Assembly: GCF_949628215.1 (NCBI RefSeq)
Contig: NC_134310.1
Coordinates: 10,987,401 to 11,051,400 of the forward strand
Length of the DNA stretch: 64,000 bases
Direction of reading: 5' to 3'
From: Phalacrocorax aristotelis
Taxonomy: Eukaryota; Chordata; Aves; Suliformes; Phalacrocoracidae
Part shown: in pieces, positions 22,101-35,839 of the stretch
Position numbering within the stretch: the first letter of the stretch is position 1
How the letters are laid out: each line of letters starts with the position of its first letter
The notes under the pieces: model-generated
Database searches by the model: none
The model's input: only the letters and a program-made list of their open reading frames with translations
What the model was told of the DNA's origin: nothing
Position numbers and translations under genes: made by a program

Positions 22101-25100
22101 GAAACAGTTTACACACTTTTGATATTTGTTAATAGATGGGTATTGTTGATGATTTAAGAACAGAAATATGGATACCTCAGTCCAAATTATGTAGTGTGTA
22201 GCATGTGTCTGAATTGCCACTCTGAAGCCTGCTTAAGTCTTTTAGAACTCTAAAGAGCTGTAGCAAGCATCCACTGGCTAGACATTATAAGGGCTCGTAT
22301 GATTTGTGGATTTTACCTGATCTTGATGTGAAATTCAAAATAATTATTTTGGAGACACTCCCCTTATTAGCACAACTTAGTGAACACTGTGGCGGAATGG
22401 GTATTGTTGAATTACTTTTTCAAAACACAGGGCCCAATTTTCACAAGTTTTATATTTATGAAAAGTTGGTACATTTTCATATTTCTCATTGTAAATCAGT
22501 TTTTAAAAACTCCCTTCTTTTCAGTTGTCTGTGTTTTATTATTGTACTGTAGCATGCTTTGTGCACCTTTTTTTAAAATGTTCCATTAAAAATGTGGAGA
22601 ATATTATTGAAATTGTTTACTTACAAAATGATGCTGTACAGCATTTCTGCCTTTAGTTCACAAATGTGTAAAATAATGTGCTGGTGTACTGTCACTGAGG
22701 AATGTATAGGTCTATAAAACATTTTAATTTAAACTGAAACATTTTTGAATGTCTGAAACACTGCTTCTGTTCAAAACATTTTCCACAGGAGGAGACCTGA
22801 CCTGATATATTTGTGTTTCTCACCAAATGATATCAGCATTGCTTAGAAAAACATTTATATTAGTTAAAGCTACACTGCAAGCTAACTTAATTTATAGAGT
22901 GGTTTTACAAAATAAAATAACCTTTTATAGTCATTAAAAAAATTGGTGAAAAATTAACTTTTTAAATAATGTAAGTATTTTTGGTACTTCACGTGATGGT
23001 GATTTCAGAGGTTAAAACATTCATTTGAGAGATCAGTATACATTTCTGAAATGTATCCTTGTCTGTAGAACAGGAAAACTATCATGTCTGTGGTTTAAAA
23101 ACAGGTCAATGAATGGTATTCTAGTATCTTTGCAACTTTGGTGATAAAAAAAAACCAAACAACAAAACAAGAATGGAAGCATAAATACAAAGTACTTAGT
23201 TTTAGCCTCAGAAAATTAATGTAATGCCTTGCATTAACCCTTTGAGCATTGTAAGGATATACTTTTTAGGTAATTTAATCAGACCACTGAAAATATTCTA
23301 TACATTTAAGTAGCTGATTGTCTTGCAGATTTTTTTTTTTAATTTCTAAATTAAATACTTGCATACTAGACAGAAATGGTTTTGTTACAGAAGGCTCAAT
23401 AGATTTAGGCTAAATTATTCACTGCCATCAACATGTACTGTCTGGTGCAAAGCACTACTGCTATTTTGTTTCAATAATTGCATAAATATCTGGAGAAATC
23501 AAATATTTGACTCTACAGACATAAGTTGTTTACTTTAAGATGCCTTTAAAAGATGGAGGTTTAGAAAAAAAAATATATTTGTACTATTTTGAAAGGCCTT
23601 TAGAGTAATATCAAAATACTCTAATACTGTAAATTAAAATCTTTAAAAATAAAACCAAAACTGCTTAGTTAACAAAAGAAAGAATTTTACAGAACCCTTG
23701 GTATTTTTGCAATCAAATTTTCTGCAGTCTATTTGATAAATAGACAAAAAGGACACTGTTGTAATAATATTTTTAACAAGGGAACAAGTTCAGAAGTGAG
23801 TAGAGAGTTGTTGAAAATTATAGATAGAAATACCACCTTCCTGAGCTTTTCTACTGGTTCCTTGCAATAGCAATCAGCAACACTAGGTACAGATGTATTT
23901 ATTCAAATCTAGCTGAGTGAAAAAAAAGTCTCATTACATTGTTTAGTGGAATTACATTAATAACATAGTGCAAGTAAGTTGTAAAGATTTTTAGTCAGTT
24001 AATGCAGTCATGCATAATTAAATGCAATACTCAAAGGGTTTGAATTTAACAATATTTTATTCATAATTTATTGTAAATGCTTCCCAGTTTGCATGCCTTG
24101 AACACTGCTGCTAGTGATTTTATATGCCAGCAGACCTGAGTTTAATTTACCCATTTTACTTAAGGAATAGTAAAAGCCACTTACAAAGTGACTGCCTAGT
24201 TTTTGTTTGAGGAAAATATGCCTTAGTTTGATCATTTAAACTCTCTTGGTTTATTATGAATTTTTTTCTTTTAAAAAAAGAAACCCAGCAATTAAAATGC
24301 TGGGATCAGAAGCCCTGAGTAATTAAACGTTTGGTAAAAAGCATTCTTATAAATTGATCATTAAGGCTGAAATTCATTGTAGAGAAGAAAGTCCATAACA
24401 AGACTACGAGCATCAAAATGACCCTCACTTAAATCCGAATCAGGGAAATGCTCTTATGGTCTTAAGTGCTTCCTTGATTGTGGTGCAAATGTCTTGCAAG
24501 AATTTTCAGCACTGGGTGAACTTTACTCTAAAATAATAAATATTTTAAAAGAATTAAGACTGTGGAGGGACAACCTCACTTTGCTGTTCACCAGGGACCT
24601 AATCCAGTATCTTTTGACTTGCTGATATCAACAAGAGGGTTGGTTTGTATTATTTTTGGGTTGTTTTTTTTTTTACACAAAGAATACTAAAGGGTTCCCA
24701 AATACACTTTTAAAGTGATTGTTTTGTATTGAAACATTAAATATCATATTAAAGTAACCCAATAAAGCAATTTAAAATGTCAGAAAAATATAATTTTGTA
24801 CCAAAGCAAGTTTATCATCTTCACTGGAAATTTGGATTTACAGTAATAACCAATGAGGCTATTAAATAAACTTTGAGTGCCTTTCAAACACTTGGGAAAT
24901 TTTGCCTCAGGTGGTAAACTGTAATTAGGCTAATTCTAGAGCTTGCCAATCAATAATTCTGTCATCACTCAGGGCTTTCTTACCTTCTAGGAAACTTACT
25001 TGGTTCCATTTATTTTCTACTGTATTTTTTTAAAGTGTCATCATTTAAATTTCACTTAGTAAGTGGCAGATTACATGATTCGGTCCCACAGGCACAGAAA

Positions 25101-25640
25101 TGTAATAACACTAAGAGAAATTGAACTTTTGTTTTCATATTTACTGCATACATTATGTAAATTAAGAAAGCAACTTTTTTGTAGACTGTACATGTGATGT
25201 AATGTTGTTTTGCAGTTTTTTAATTAGTTGAACACCGTTTTTAATTATTTAAGGGAAACATATTTACAGAATAATTTGATAGGTTTTTTGTATAATGTGT
25301 TTGATTTTGTAAATATGTATTTCCTGATGTGATTTTTTTTTTTTTGTGAGAAATGCTAAATCTTTTCGTATCTCATGTCCTCTCAAAATTGGAAGGAGTT
25401 AAATAATAGTTTGTGAGCAATTTGTATTGTGTACTGTATAATACCTAGGAAGCTTTTATAATTATAAAAATATATATTAACTTTTAGTGTGTTGTTTAAA
25501 AATAATGACTGGAACATACTAAAGACAGTAGGATTTTTCTGAATATTTCAGACATGAACTCAGGCTAGTTTTCTTGTGTTTTTCAAAACAAAATTGTGTA
25601 TTGTCTTCTGAAATAAATTTGTTTTCCTGTTACAAACATT
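19192..25640 (+). other. RFX3: Probable long RFX3 3' UTR
   Basis: About 6.4 kb of AT-rich sequence directly follows the RFX3 stop codon and contains no recognisable transposable element, although repeats fill both sides. It holds many ATTTA-type motifs, a Pumilio-type TGTAAATA at 25308-25315, and a good AATAAA at 25612-25617 followed by GT-rich sequence. Absence of insertions over such a length in this repeat-dense locus fits purifying selection on a long UTR. The extent is inferred; shorter isoforms may use earlier signals. Confidence 0.6.
25612..25617 (+). terminator. Candidate distal polyadenylation signal of RFX3
   Basis: Canonical AATAAA, followed about 30-50 nt later by T/GT-rich sequence (around 25640-25665). 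It is the best placed signal at the end of the repeat-free tract after the RFX3 stop. Transcript data would be needed to fix the cleavage site. Confidence 0.5.
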
Positions 25641-26827
25641 TGACATCTGAATTGTTTTGGAGTTTATATAATTAAATATTTTAAATTTTAATACTATTGA
25701 TTTTGAAAGAAAAATTATTTCAACTTCTGCCTTTTAAATAAGACAGTTAATATTTATGTAGCAGTATCAGGAGTAAAAAACTAACACTGAGTGTTTCTCA
25801 GACAGCAAGAGATTATTATTTGAGGTGTCAACTTGATTAAATAGTTGTTCATGCTTCCAATAACTGCAGAATATAATATGTTATTTTAAATATCAAGAAT
25901 AATTTTCCATTCTAAATTTAGCTAGCTAAAAGGGGGTTGTGAGGAGCAAGAAGACTTTGGCATCTGGACTTCATTGCTGTTAATGTATGATCACCAAAGC
26001 CTACTACTGCAAGTTTTGCTTTAGTAAAATTGTGAAAATATTTGCAGCATTAACTTATTTCAGCATACTTAATCTGAAAACAAAGAATTAAGTCTCTATC
26101 GTATGAAGCCATGTTTCTCATGGATCGCTAATGTGTTCCAGACAGTGTGTTTTGCATCTAAAAATGTAGAATGGAAATTTAATTGGGGAAGACCCACCAA
26201 ATAACAGAATGCTACCACAAGTGAGGTTGGAATACCAGGATCAAAACAGGTATTTCATATAAAGCTTAGAAAAAAAGACAGGAAAGCTGCCTCCTAGAGC
26301 TTGAGTTTATTTCATTTGGGAACTTCAGTTTGAGCATTATAATCCACAGTTGCCTATCTCATACAGTTTATTTCAGCTAAGATCCAAAAACTTATTACAA
26401 ATACAGTACTGGCTCCTGCAATTAAACCTACCAGACAAGACTATAAATCTTTATACCCTGATGACAAGCCAGATTTATGTTTACAAAATCCTCCTAATTG
26501 GTTTGAAGACTGAGACTGCCTGTCCTAGCTGGTGCTTTGGTTGAGAATGAGTGGGTTTAGCTCCAGCAAACATCTGGTAGAGAAGGAGCTGTAAAAGACA
26601 TCTTCTTTCATCTTGACTGACAGTATTTGGTCATATTATTAGATTTTTTTCCAGCAACAGCCTTACCAGGAAGAATGTTCAGGATTCAGCTTCTATTATT
26701 GTTAATATTAATTAAAATAGCTTAATCATTTAAATAATAAATGGAAGTTCAGTTCAACCTCCCTACAGTGCTGTAATATAGATCCCACAGCATACAATAT
26801 GGCAGAAATGGTGGAAATTCAGTGAAA
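25641..26827. other. AT-rich DNA after the RFX3 poly(A) signal
   Basis: No repeat or coding signal recognised. It could contain a further-extended UTR, but no conserved feature supports this. Confidence 0.5.
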
Positions 26828-27669
26828 TCACAGAATCACAGAATGGTAGGGGTTGGAAGGGACCTCTGGAGATCATCTTGTCCAACCCCCTGCTTGAGCA
26901 GGTACACCTAGAGCAGGGGGCACAGGACTGCATCCAGGCAGGTTTTGAATGTCTCCAGGGAAGGAGACTCCACAACCTCCCTGGGCAGCCTGTTCCACTG
27001 CTTTGTCACCCTCACAGTAAAGAAGTTTTTTCTCATGTTTAGCTGGAACTTCCTGTGTTCCAATTTGTGCCCATTGTCCCTTGTCCTGTCATTGGGCACC
27101 ACTGAAGAGTCCAGTCCCATCCTCTTAACACCTGCCCTTCAGCTATTTATTATTATTTATAAGATCCCCCCTCAGTCTTCTCCAGTCCCCTAATCATCTT
27201 TGTAGCTCTCTGCTGGACTTGCTCAAGCAGTTCCCTCTCCTTCTTAAACTGGGGGTCCAAAACTGGACACAGTACTCCAAATGTGGTCTCACTAGGTCAG
27301 AGTAGAGGGGGAAGATAACCTCCCTCGACCTGCTGGCCACATTCCTTTTTAATGCAACCCAGGATACCATTGGCTGCCTAGGCCACGAGGGCACATTGCT
27401 GGCTCAGGGTCAGCTTGCTGTCCACCAGTACTCCTAGGTCCTTCTGAGCAGAGCTGCTTTCCAGCAGGTCAACCCCCAACCTGTACCGGTGCATGGGGCT
27501 GTTCCTCCCCAGGTGCAGGACCTTGCACTTCCTCTTGTTGAATTTCATGAGGTTCCCCTCAGCCCAGCTCTCCAGCCTGTCCAGGTTTTGTTGGATGGCA
27601 GCACAGCCTTCTGGTGTATCAGCCACTCCTCCCAGCTTGATCCTCCCAGCTTGGTATCATCAGCAAGAA
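26828..27669 (-). mobile_element. CR1 LINE 3' fragment
   Basis: Minus-strand CR1, 3' end at 26828 (CACAGAATGGTAGGGGTTGG), 840 bp, covering the ORF2 C-terminal region from FADD-adjacent sequence to [15 protein letters not shown]. Very similar to 13645-14450, so the same subfamily. Confidence 0.88.
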
Positions 27670-28540
27670 ATGCAAGGTATTTTAAGACAGCAGAATGAGA
27701 TGGGTTATACATCAAACTACCATTTTTATTACTTCTGCAAGGTGATTTTTCTGCACACTGTTGATATTATCAAGTAAGTTACATTCTATATCAAATTATT
27801 TAAAATGTATTTAATTTACTTCATCTCAGACAATCACTTCTAATGTGTAAAAATTCATATAGGCCACAACAATCTAAACTGTGCCAAAAGCCATCACAAA
27901 TATAAAGCCAATTATTATTCCACAAAGGAACCAAATCAGTCAAACCTTTATCCATTTCTGTTACTGTTAATGGTATGCCAAAGAGAGTTGCTGTGTTGAC
28001 TTGATGCTGTTATTCCTGATTTTATTCCAGATTTCACTAAATACCATTGTATGTTTTCTTCCCCAATAACTGGATTAGCCTAACAGTATTAAAACAGAAA
28101 AACAAACAAACAATATTGACTACAATGTGGTGCTGTTGACAGTTTATTCTGAACAATTTTATGAACAGAAATGTTTTCCCAAGGAAATACTATGCACCCA
28201 AAATCTGGAGCTGTCTTCACTACTGAAGTTTAGGGCATAGTCAGACATACTTTCACATATCTAGCTGGAGTGGTGTTGAAAAAGATGTTGTCCCAAGCTG
28301 TTCTCTCTTTCCAGCTGGAAGTTGCTGCTTCCCACAGTGGATAGGATGTGAGTACAGGTGATCTGAGTACAGCTAGCATATTTCTGAGACAAAACCAACC
28401 ACCTTCGCTGAAACTAGCTGAAAGTAGTTTGTAATAATATCTTTTTTCCATGGCTTAGGAAGTTCTTAAAGCTTCCTAAGGTGTTGTAGTAGATTAGTTA
28501 GAGGACCAAGAAAACAAGGGAATGGTGATGGGCATTTATT
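27670..28540. other. Unannotated AT-rich spacer
   Basis: No gene or repeat recognised between two CR1 fragments. Confidence 0.5.
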
Positions 28541-30230
28541 GAATTATAGAATGATATAGGTTGGAAGGGACATCTGGAGGTCTCTAGTCCAACCCACCAC
28601 ACTCCCCAAGCATAGCCCCTATTTGTGTTTGACATCCTCATGGGGAAAAACCTTCCTAATATCTAAGTGGCATTTCCCATGATTCAGCTTGTTCCCATTG
28701 CCTGTTGTCCTTCCTTCTCTTTTGAAGACTAAATAATCCCAACTCTCAGCCTCTCCTTTTATGTCATATGCTCCAGCCCCCTGACTATCTTGGTGGCCCT
28801 CTGCTGGGCTCACTCCAGTATGTCAATGTCTTGTACTGGGGATCCCAAAAGTGGACACAGGACTCCAGTTGTAGTCTCATCAGTATTGAATGGGGAAATC
28901 ACTTGTCTTAACCTTCTGGCTACATTACTGCTAATCCAGTCCAGGATGCAGTTGGCCTTGGCCACAAAGGCACACTGCTGGCTCATATACTAGTTGTCCA
29001 CCAGGACCCCAGGTCCTTTTCTGCAAAGCTGTTCTCTAGCCAGTCAGCCCCCAGTGTATGGAGTTGTTCCATCCCAGATCTGGGAAATTTCCCTTTGTTG
29101 AACTCAGTGAGGTTCCTGTCATCCCATTTCTCCAGCCTGTCAAGGCCCATCTGAGTAGCAACTCTGCCCTCCAGTGTATCAACTGCTCCCCCCAGTTTGG
29201 TATCATCCAGAAACTTTCAGTGTGCACTCCATCCAATCATCCAAGTCATTATTAAAAATGTTAAACAGTATCAGCCCTTGAGAGGCTATTGGTAATCAGT
29301 CAATGGTTGGACTTTGTACCACTGATCACAACAGTGAACATGATGGTCCAGACAAATTTCCACCCACCTTATTGTCCACTTATTCAGTCCATATATCACA
29401 AATTTGGCTATAAGGATACTATGAAAGACCGTGTCAAAGGACTTGTTGAATTCGAGGTGAACAACATCCAGTGTTCTCCCCTAGTGCTCAGAGTCAGTCA
29501 TCTCATCATAGAAGGCAATCAGGTTGGTCGGGAACAATTTGCTCTTGGTAAATATGTGCTGGCTGTTCCCAGTCACCTTCTTGTCCTTTCTGTGCTTGGG
29601 CATGGCTCCCAGGAGAGTTTGTTTCATAACTTTCCCAGGGACTGAGATAAGGCTGACCAGCCTGTAGGTCCCTGGATCCTTCCCCTTGTCCTTCTTGAAA
29701 ATTAGTGCAACATTTGCATTTTTCCAGTCATAAGGAAACTTCTTTGACCTCCATGACCTTTTCACATTGATAGAGCACAGTCTTACAGTGCCATCAGCCA
29801 GCTCCTTCAGCCCCTTTTGCATCCTGTCTGGTCCCATAGACTTGTTATATGTCCAACTGACTAAAGTGCTCTCTAACTGTATTTTGTTCTCTACTGTGGG
29901 TAATGCTTCACTCTCACAGACCGCTAGGAGGCTCAGGGGACTGAGAGGTCTTAGGGCAGTACTTACTGGTGAAAACTGAAGCAAAAAAAAAAAGGCACTG
30001 AATACCTCAGCCTTTTCCATGCCATTGGTCACTAGGGCTTCTGCCCCACTGAGTAACAGGCCCACATTTTCTTTAGCCTTCCTTTTGCTGCCATCATACC
30101 TATAGAAGCTCCTCTTTTTGGCCTTCATATCCCTTGCTAGTTCCAACTCCAGTTGAGCTTTGGTTTTCCTAACTCCATCCCTGCACACTTGGGCAACATC
30201 TTTATGTTTGTCCTGGGAATCCCATCCCTG
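28541..30230 (-). mobile_element. Old CR1 LINE, RT half
   Basis: Minus-strand CR1, 3' end at 28541. Includes the start of the RT region (NKSMGPDRMQKGLKELADG near 29850, then IFKKDKGKDPGTYRLVSL) and the degraded C-terminal part. More diverged than other CR1 copies here, with many stops; truncated near 30230. Confidence 0.82.
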
Positions 30231-33202
30231 CTTTGTCTGCTCATATCTGCCTCATCTGCTTACAAATAGATTGCGCGAATACTGTATAAGCATTTGGGCC
30301 CGATCTATTAGAATGTGTTCTCTCGGCAGAATCTAGATCTGCTAATGAGTTGTACTTAACATTTCCAAGCACCTATTTATAAAAAATAAATTGTCATTAG
30401 TGAAAGCAGAGGAGTGATGCACTCCTTACCTTTCATGAAGTACTGGTGGCAGAAGCATTTTTATAACCCTTGAGTTGTTAGAGCAGAGTTAGAGAGGGCT
30501 ACCAGTAGAACAGTTGCGAATGGGAACAGCTGGATATTGGATGCACTTTAGAAGAGGGGTTCATGAACTGGTTCTTTGCAGAAATTGCAATTTGAGGTTG
30601 TATTGACTTTCATGGATGTTGAAAGTCTGCAGAAGCAGCTGCTATAACACCCTATTGATTCAAATGACAGACACAAAGAAGGGTAGGGTTGTAGGGTTTG
30701 TTATTGGCTGCAACACAGGCAGTGGATTTATGTGGCCCATGTGAATGACAAAATATATAATTTCACCACATCTGTTCAGATTGTTAGCAACCACTTTGCC
30801 CATCTAATTCATCTGACTTTCAGCAGAGTTTCTGAAGTTTAGAACAAGTTTGGTTTTTCCGTTCTATGGTATTGACTTCCCTTCCTCCCCAGGTTTCAGC
30901 CAAGAGAATCAAACATCCAAAACTAAGAGGTGCATTGAACAACCTGCTAAGAGTGAATGAATTGGTTTGAGCCCTAGACTGGAGGCCCATATTTCATCGG
31001 TGAAAAGGGTTCAGGGCTAGAATCGCATGGTCTGCTCTCCAGTATCTCAGTCATGGATCTTATTACCAGCTTCAGAATCACAGAAAGGAGACTTTTACCT
31101 AGTGTTCCCAGCATGACACCAAATTAGTTTCAGGTTCATAGCAAGTGGGAAGGATGTCACTTGTATTAGGGGTTGACAAATCTGGTAGCCCAATGGAGGC
31201 AAGGCTGCTGCAGCTCCATGCCCCTAGGTCCAACCAGTAGCAAGGCTGAGCATGTAGGCCCCTTAGGCACGCATGCAAATACATGTATACAACATGTGTG
31301 TGTGTGTATATATATATATGGCCAGCCACACAGATCTACACAGACAAAACCACTCATCAGCCATGCAAAGACAAACAGAACCAGTGGATTCATCCTGTTT
31401 CCCTCTCTGGATGATCAGGATGAAGATTCTTATGATATGGGAGTCTCTAAAAGGCTGCACTGAACTATGATCTCAAGAGAAATAACTTGATGGGAGGTAA
31501 AATACTGAACTATAATGTACAGAAAAATAAAATACCCACTGAATTACTGTGATATTTCACGACATCTTTAAATATAATTTCAGTATAACCATGTTTAATA
31601 TAACTTCACCCTCACACCTAGATCTCTGTAGTCATTCTTGATACACCATTAAAAATGTACCATCTTGCACAAGTAGGTAACAGCCAAGACCTTTCTAAAC
31701 AGCAAATTCCAGGCCTCAGAAAACCCTTTGCATATATTCAGGTTTGTTACTCAGAAAATAAGTTTTCTTTTATGTGTAAGAACCTTTTCTGTATACCTTA
31801 CTGTTTCTAGAAAAGGTAGTGCCCTTTTTTGAACCACTGCTTTGTCTAATATTATTTGAAAGAGAAGATGAAAGAAGTATCTGTAATTATCATTTTAACT
31901 TGCCTGTAATAAAGACAGCAGGACTTTGAAAAGGCTTCAAAAGCCCATCCAGGAATTTTGATATGTTTTGTCAATAGATGCAGCAGCTAGCCAAGATTGT
32001 TTACTGTACAATGGAAGAAGAAAACATTTCTCATACACTCAGTGTTTTCCCAAAAGTTCACCTGGTGTGCAATACATCAAAATACACACAGAGCAGAGGT
32101 ATTTTATTCATTTCATATTTGCACAAAGATGGGTGCTAGGTGGTAACTCCACAGAGCTAGCACTCAGCACAAAGAAACTACAAGGTATTTATCTTGTAAC
32201 ATGATTAGTAAAAACCCACCTAAATTCATATTCATTGGTTAGTAATTATCATCTCACCTGCTATTGGTTAGCTATATTTTAATTAGCCTCGCTAGCTATG
32301 TAAATTAGCACGCACGCTCCTTACAGGAGTGGGGGGGCAAGTCTTCTCAGTCCTGAACTGAGTCAGTGGTCATGATCTCCCCCTGTCGCCTTTACCTTTC
32401 CACTAGTTACGGCAGTTTTGAGTGACTTCACACTTTATCACCCAGCTTTTGGCATCTTCTGGGGAAGGATGTTCCCTTTTATTGGTCTCTCAGTTCTTCT
32501 TCAAGGGTATAGTTGTAAAACAAATGATTCCTTATCTCTCAGTTCCCTCCTCTGACTGCTAAATTCTACTTTGCAAAGCTTACATGGTTCATTGCTATTA
32601 CTTAGTGGAAAATACCATTTTCTGCATGATATCATCAGGATTATTGTCTTGGATCTGTACAATAATAACTATGAAATTGTTGTTTCTCTTCAGGTTTATG
32701 GGTTAGCTTATCATAGTGATTCAGAGATGTGCATTAATTTATCTTTACCAATAATCCTTCCTGAAAATGTAATCATGTACAGCCTACTTTACAAGAACAG
32801 ACCACTTTTTCAGTTGTGAAGAGCACTACAAAGATAAAAATAGAGCATAAATATATAGCAAGTGGTTAAAAGTGTGATTTTTCTTGTCTTTCATTAATAA
32901 TAAATGTGTTCCATTCACATAGTACAGCAAATATAAAAAGGTATAAGATCATTCAGTTAGTGATATTGTCTGACTTCCTCTGTTGTACCTGAGTTCTTTC
33001 TTTAAAGCTATTTTCCTCTTAGATGTAGTCATCAAAACTTCTTCCTCTTATACAATTATACTGAACTGATAATGCAAAATTAATTAATCTTACAGGGGTG
33101 TTATCATCTTGTTTTAGACCTATGCATCTGGTTTTGAAAAATGTAATGATATTTAAAGGGGTTTTATGATGTTATAACAATGGAGGAAAACATTTGAGGG
33201 TT
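30231..33202. other. Mostly unique AT-rich DNA with a possible old LTR
   Basis: No gene recognised. A (TG)n(TA)n microsatellite lies at 31292-31320. The stretch 32060-32560 has a minus-strand AATAAA (GAAATGAATAAAATACC) and LTR-like composition and may be an old LTR, but I cannot define its ends. Confidence 0.4.
31292..31320. repeat. (TG)n(TA)n microsatellite
   Basis: Alternating TG steps run into alternating TA steps over about 29 bp. Confidence 0.85.
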
Positions 33203-34027
33203 TGTCACCGATGGAGTGATGCACTTCACTCATTAAAAGAGAAGCAAAAAGATACTTTATTGATATAAAACAGTGAGTTAACAAGGTTCAATGGTAAATG
33301 CGACAGTGGTTTAACAAGATTCGATGGCAAGGTAGACTTGATTATTTACTGCATAGAGGACAGGGTCAGACAAAATTGTCGGGGAGGCCCTCCTGTTGAG
33401 TCATCAGGTTCAGAAAGGACTCCCCTTGCTTTCTGAACTCCTTCTCAGAGAGGAGTCTAGGTGCAGCTGGATCCAATCCTAGTCCCAGACTTGGTCAACG
33501 GTTTATGTCTAAAGGATTAGATATGCACAATCAATCCTTTATATCACTTAGCTGAGATTTCAAAATTTAGCATGCTATTAGTCACTTACCAAGGATCTGT
33601 TGTGGCAAGGAATCTCTCAACCTTGAGGACTAACATTGAGAGGCCTCCCTACTCAAGGGATGATCCTGGTGTGCAGCCTGCTGCCATGCAAGCTCAAAGG
33701 GCTCTTGGGCTGCTCACTATTTATGGGGGTAAGATGATTGACTCATAGTCATATTTGCATATTGACCACAGATATTAGTTTCTTCACTGTGGTTAGGTGG
33801 GCACATTGCACAATAGCCCTCGGCTACTGTGTTGCTATCTGTCTCCCGAATCCCCTTTGATCTGGGCGCAGCCATGATGACCAGATGCATCCATTACAAC
33901 TGTCATTTATTGCCTGAGCAGGGTTAGGGAGATAAAGAGGGGATGGGGGAGCACACCACCACAGGGTTCAAGGCTCAGTAGGAGGCTTCAGGCCATGATT
34001 TGACATCTGGATGACCCTTTCATCACA
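33203..34027 (-). mobile_element. Probable solo LTR of a separate ERV family
   Basis: About 825 bp on the minus strand, starting TGTGATGAAAGGGTC and ending CGGTGACA. A CATAAATAG TATA-like box is near 33718-33726 and ATATCAATAAAGTATC (poly(A) signal) is near 33260. This U3-R-U5 order is typical of an LTR. No clear target duplication, and no resemblance to families A-D. It lies just before the inner end of the right inverted-repeat arm. Confidence 0.55.
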
Positions 34028-34239
34028 AAGAATTTGTAGGAGTTTTCCTTCCATGCCATTTCATTTATGTTATCTGGAAGTTGATGACTCTATGGACTTA
34101 AAGATGCCTATTAAAAACTTTTCATTGTACTGATAACAGAGTTATACCTGGGATCTTGGGAAATTGCTGCAAGGCATATATTTTTTAATCTCAGCGTCAA
34201 TCTTGGAAATAGACTGGATTTGCATAAAATGAGTGACTG

Positions 34240-34803
34240 GTTTTTGAGAAAGGAGAGAAAATAGTCCAAATCCTTCTGAAAGCTGGTTTTGCCATAAAAC
34301 AAAGTAAGGTGAAGGGTCCCACACAAGAGATCCAGTTCTTAGGAATCAAATGGCAAGATGGATGTCGTCAGATCCCAATGGATGTGATCAACAAAATAGT
34401 AGCCATGTCTCCACCAACTAGCAAAAAGGAAACACAGGCTTTCTTGGGCGTTGTGGGTTTTTGGAGAATGCATATTCCAAATTACAGTCTGATCGTAAGC
34501 CCTCTCTATCAAGTGACCTGGAAGAAGAATGATTTCAGATGGGGCCCTGAGCAACGACAAGCCTTTGAACAGATTAAACAGGAAATAGTTCATGCAGTAG
34601 CCCTTGGGCCAGTCCGGGCAGGACAAGATGTAAAAAATATGCTCTACGCCGCACCCAGGGAGAATGGCCCTACCTGGAGCCTCTGGCAGAAAGCGCCAGG
34701 GGAGACCCGAGGTCGACCCCTTGGGTTTTGGAGTCGTGGATACAGAGGGTCCGAAGCCCGCTGTACTCCAACTGAAAAAAGAGATATTGGCAGCATATGA
34801 AGG
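34240..34803 (+). pseudogene. Truncated RT remnant in right arm
   Basis: Copy of 4152-4715. It starts abruptly downstream of the catalytic YIDD region (which is missing here) and encodes the RT thumb segment (FLGIKWQDGCRQIPMDV, FLGVVGFWRMH). One residue differs from the left copy (V for M, base 34384). It is open to 34800. Confidence 0.85.
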
Positions 34804-35340
34804 GGTTTGAGCTGCTTCAGAAGTGGTTGGTACTGAAGCACAGTTGCTCGAGGACCTGGGTGCACTTGGTGGGTGATGCGGGAGGATTGAGAAATCCCAT
34901 GTGTGACTCAAGGGGATTTGATTTTGGGTGAAAACAGCCAATGAACTGAATGGCACAATGCGAACTGCTTTATAATATTGTGTGTCACCTCTGTGTTGTA
35001 TCAATGATATCAGAGTACAAGCCTCCCAATCCATGGAAGATAAACTGTGAAACAAGCAAAGTGCAGCAGTGATGGAACAATGACCGGCTTGGTATGCAGC
35101 AACCCAACGCCACACACACCATCTCTCCCACCCTGAAAGGCTGATACGACAGATGGGGCCCAGAGTCATGCACTGGGTGAACTCAATGGACATTTTACAG
35201 GGAAGGTCCATGAACTAAGGGAACAATGTCTGTGTATTATGTTAAAGGATGGGAAGGGGAGGGGTGGTAGTTGGTAAGGTTGTATTGGATCGTATGGGAC
35301 CTGGGCATGGTGTAAATGGTATGGAATAAGGGGTGGAGAA

Positions 35341-35839
35341 TGTGCTGGTTTTGGCTGAGAAGGGGTTAATTCTCTTCACTGTGGGGGACGGCTACCTTTC
35401 CAGCTTCCTGCGCTCTGCCACATCTGTGGGAGGCTGGGAGGGGAGGGGCGGGGCCACGGCCAGGGCGGCTGACCCCGACTTGCCAATGGGATGTTCATTC
35501 CGTACCATGTGACACTATGACCAGTATATTAAGGGGGGGAGTTGTGGTTCGGGGAGGCGTGGCGTCGGGTCCGCGGGTGGTGAGTGGCTGCATCGCGTGC
35601 GGTTTATTTCGGTGTTTCATTCCCCTTCCTCTCCCACCCCTCCCTTGGGTTTCACGCCTCTCGTCGTTTTCCTTTCCATTGCATTTTTGTTGTTGGTTGT
35701 TTTTTTTTTGTTGTTCTAGTTATTAAACTGTTCTTATCTCAACCCACGAGCGTTACCCTTCTGATTCTCTCCCCCATCACACCAGTGGGGGAGTGAGCAA
35801 GCGACTGTGTGGGGCTGAGTTGCTGGCTAAACCACGACA
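35341..35839 (+). mobile_element. LTR family B (right arm)
   Basis: Mirror of 3116-3614, TGTGCTGG...CCACGACA, followed immediately by the primer site at 35840-35856. Confidence 0.88.
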
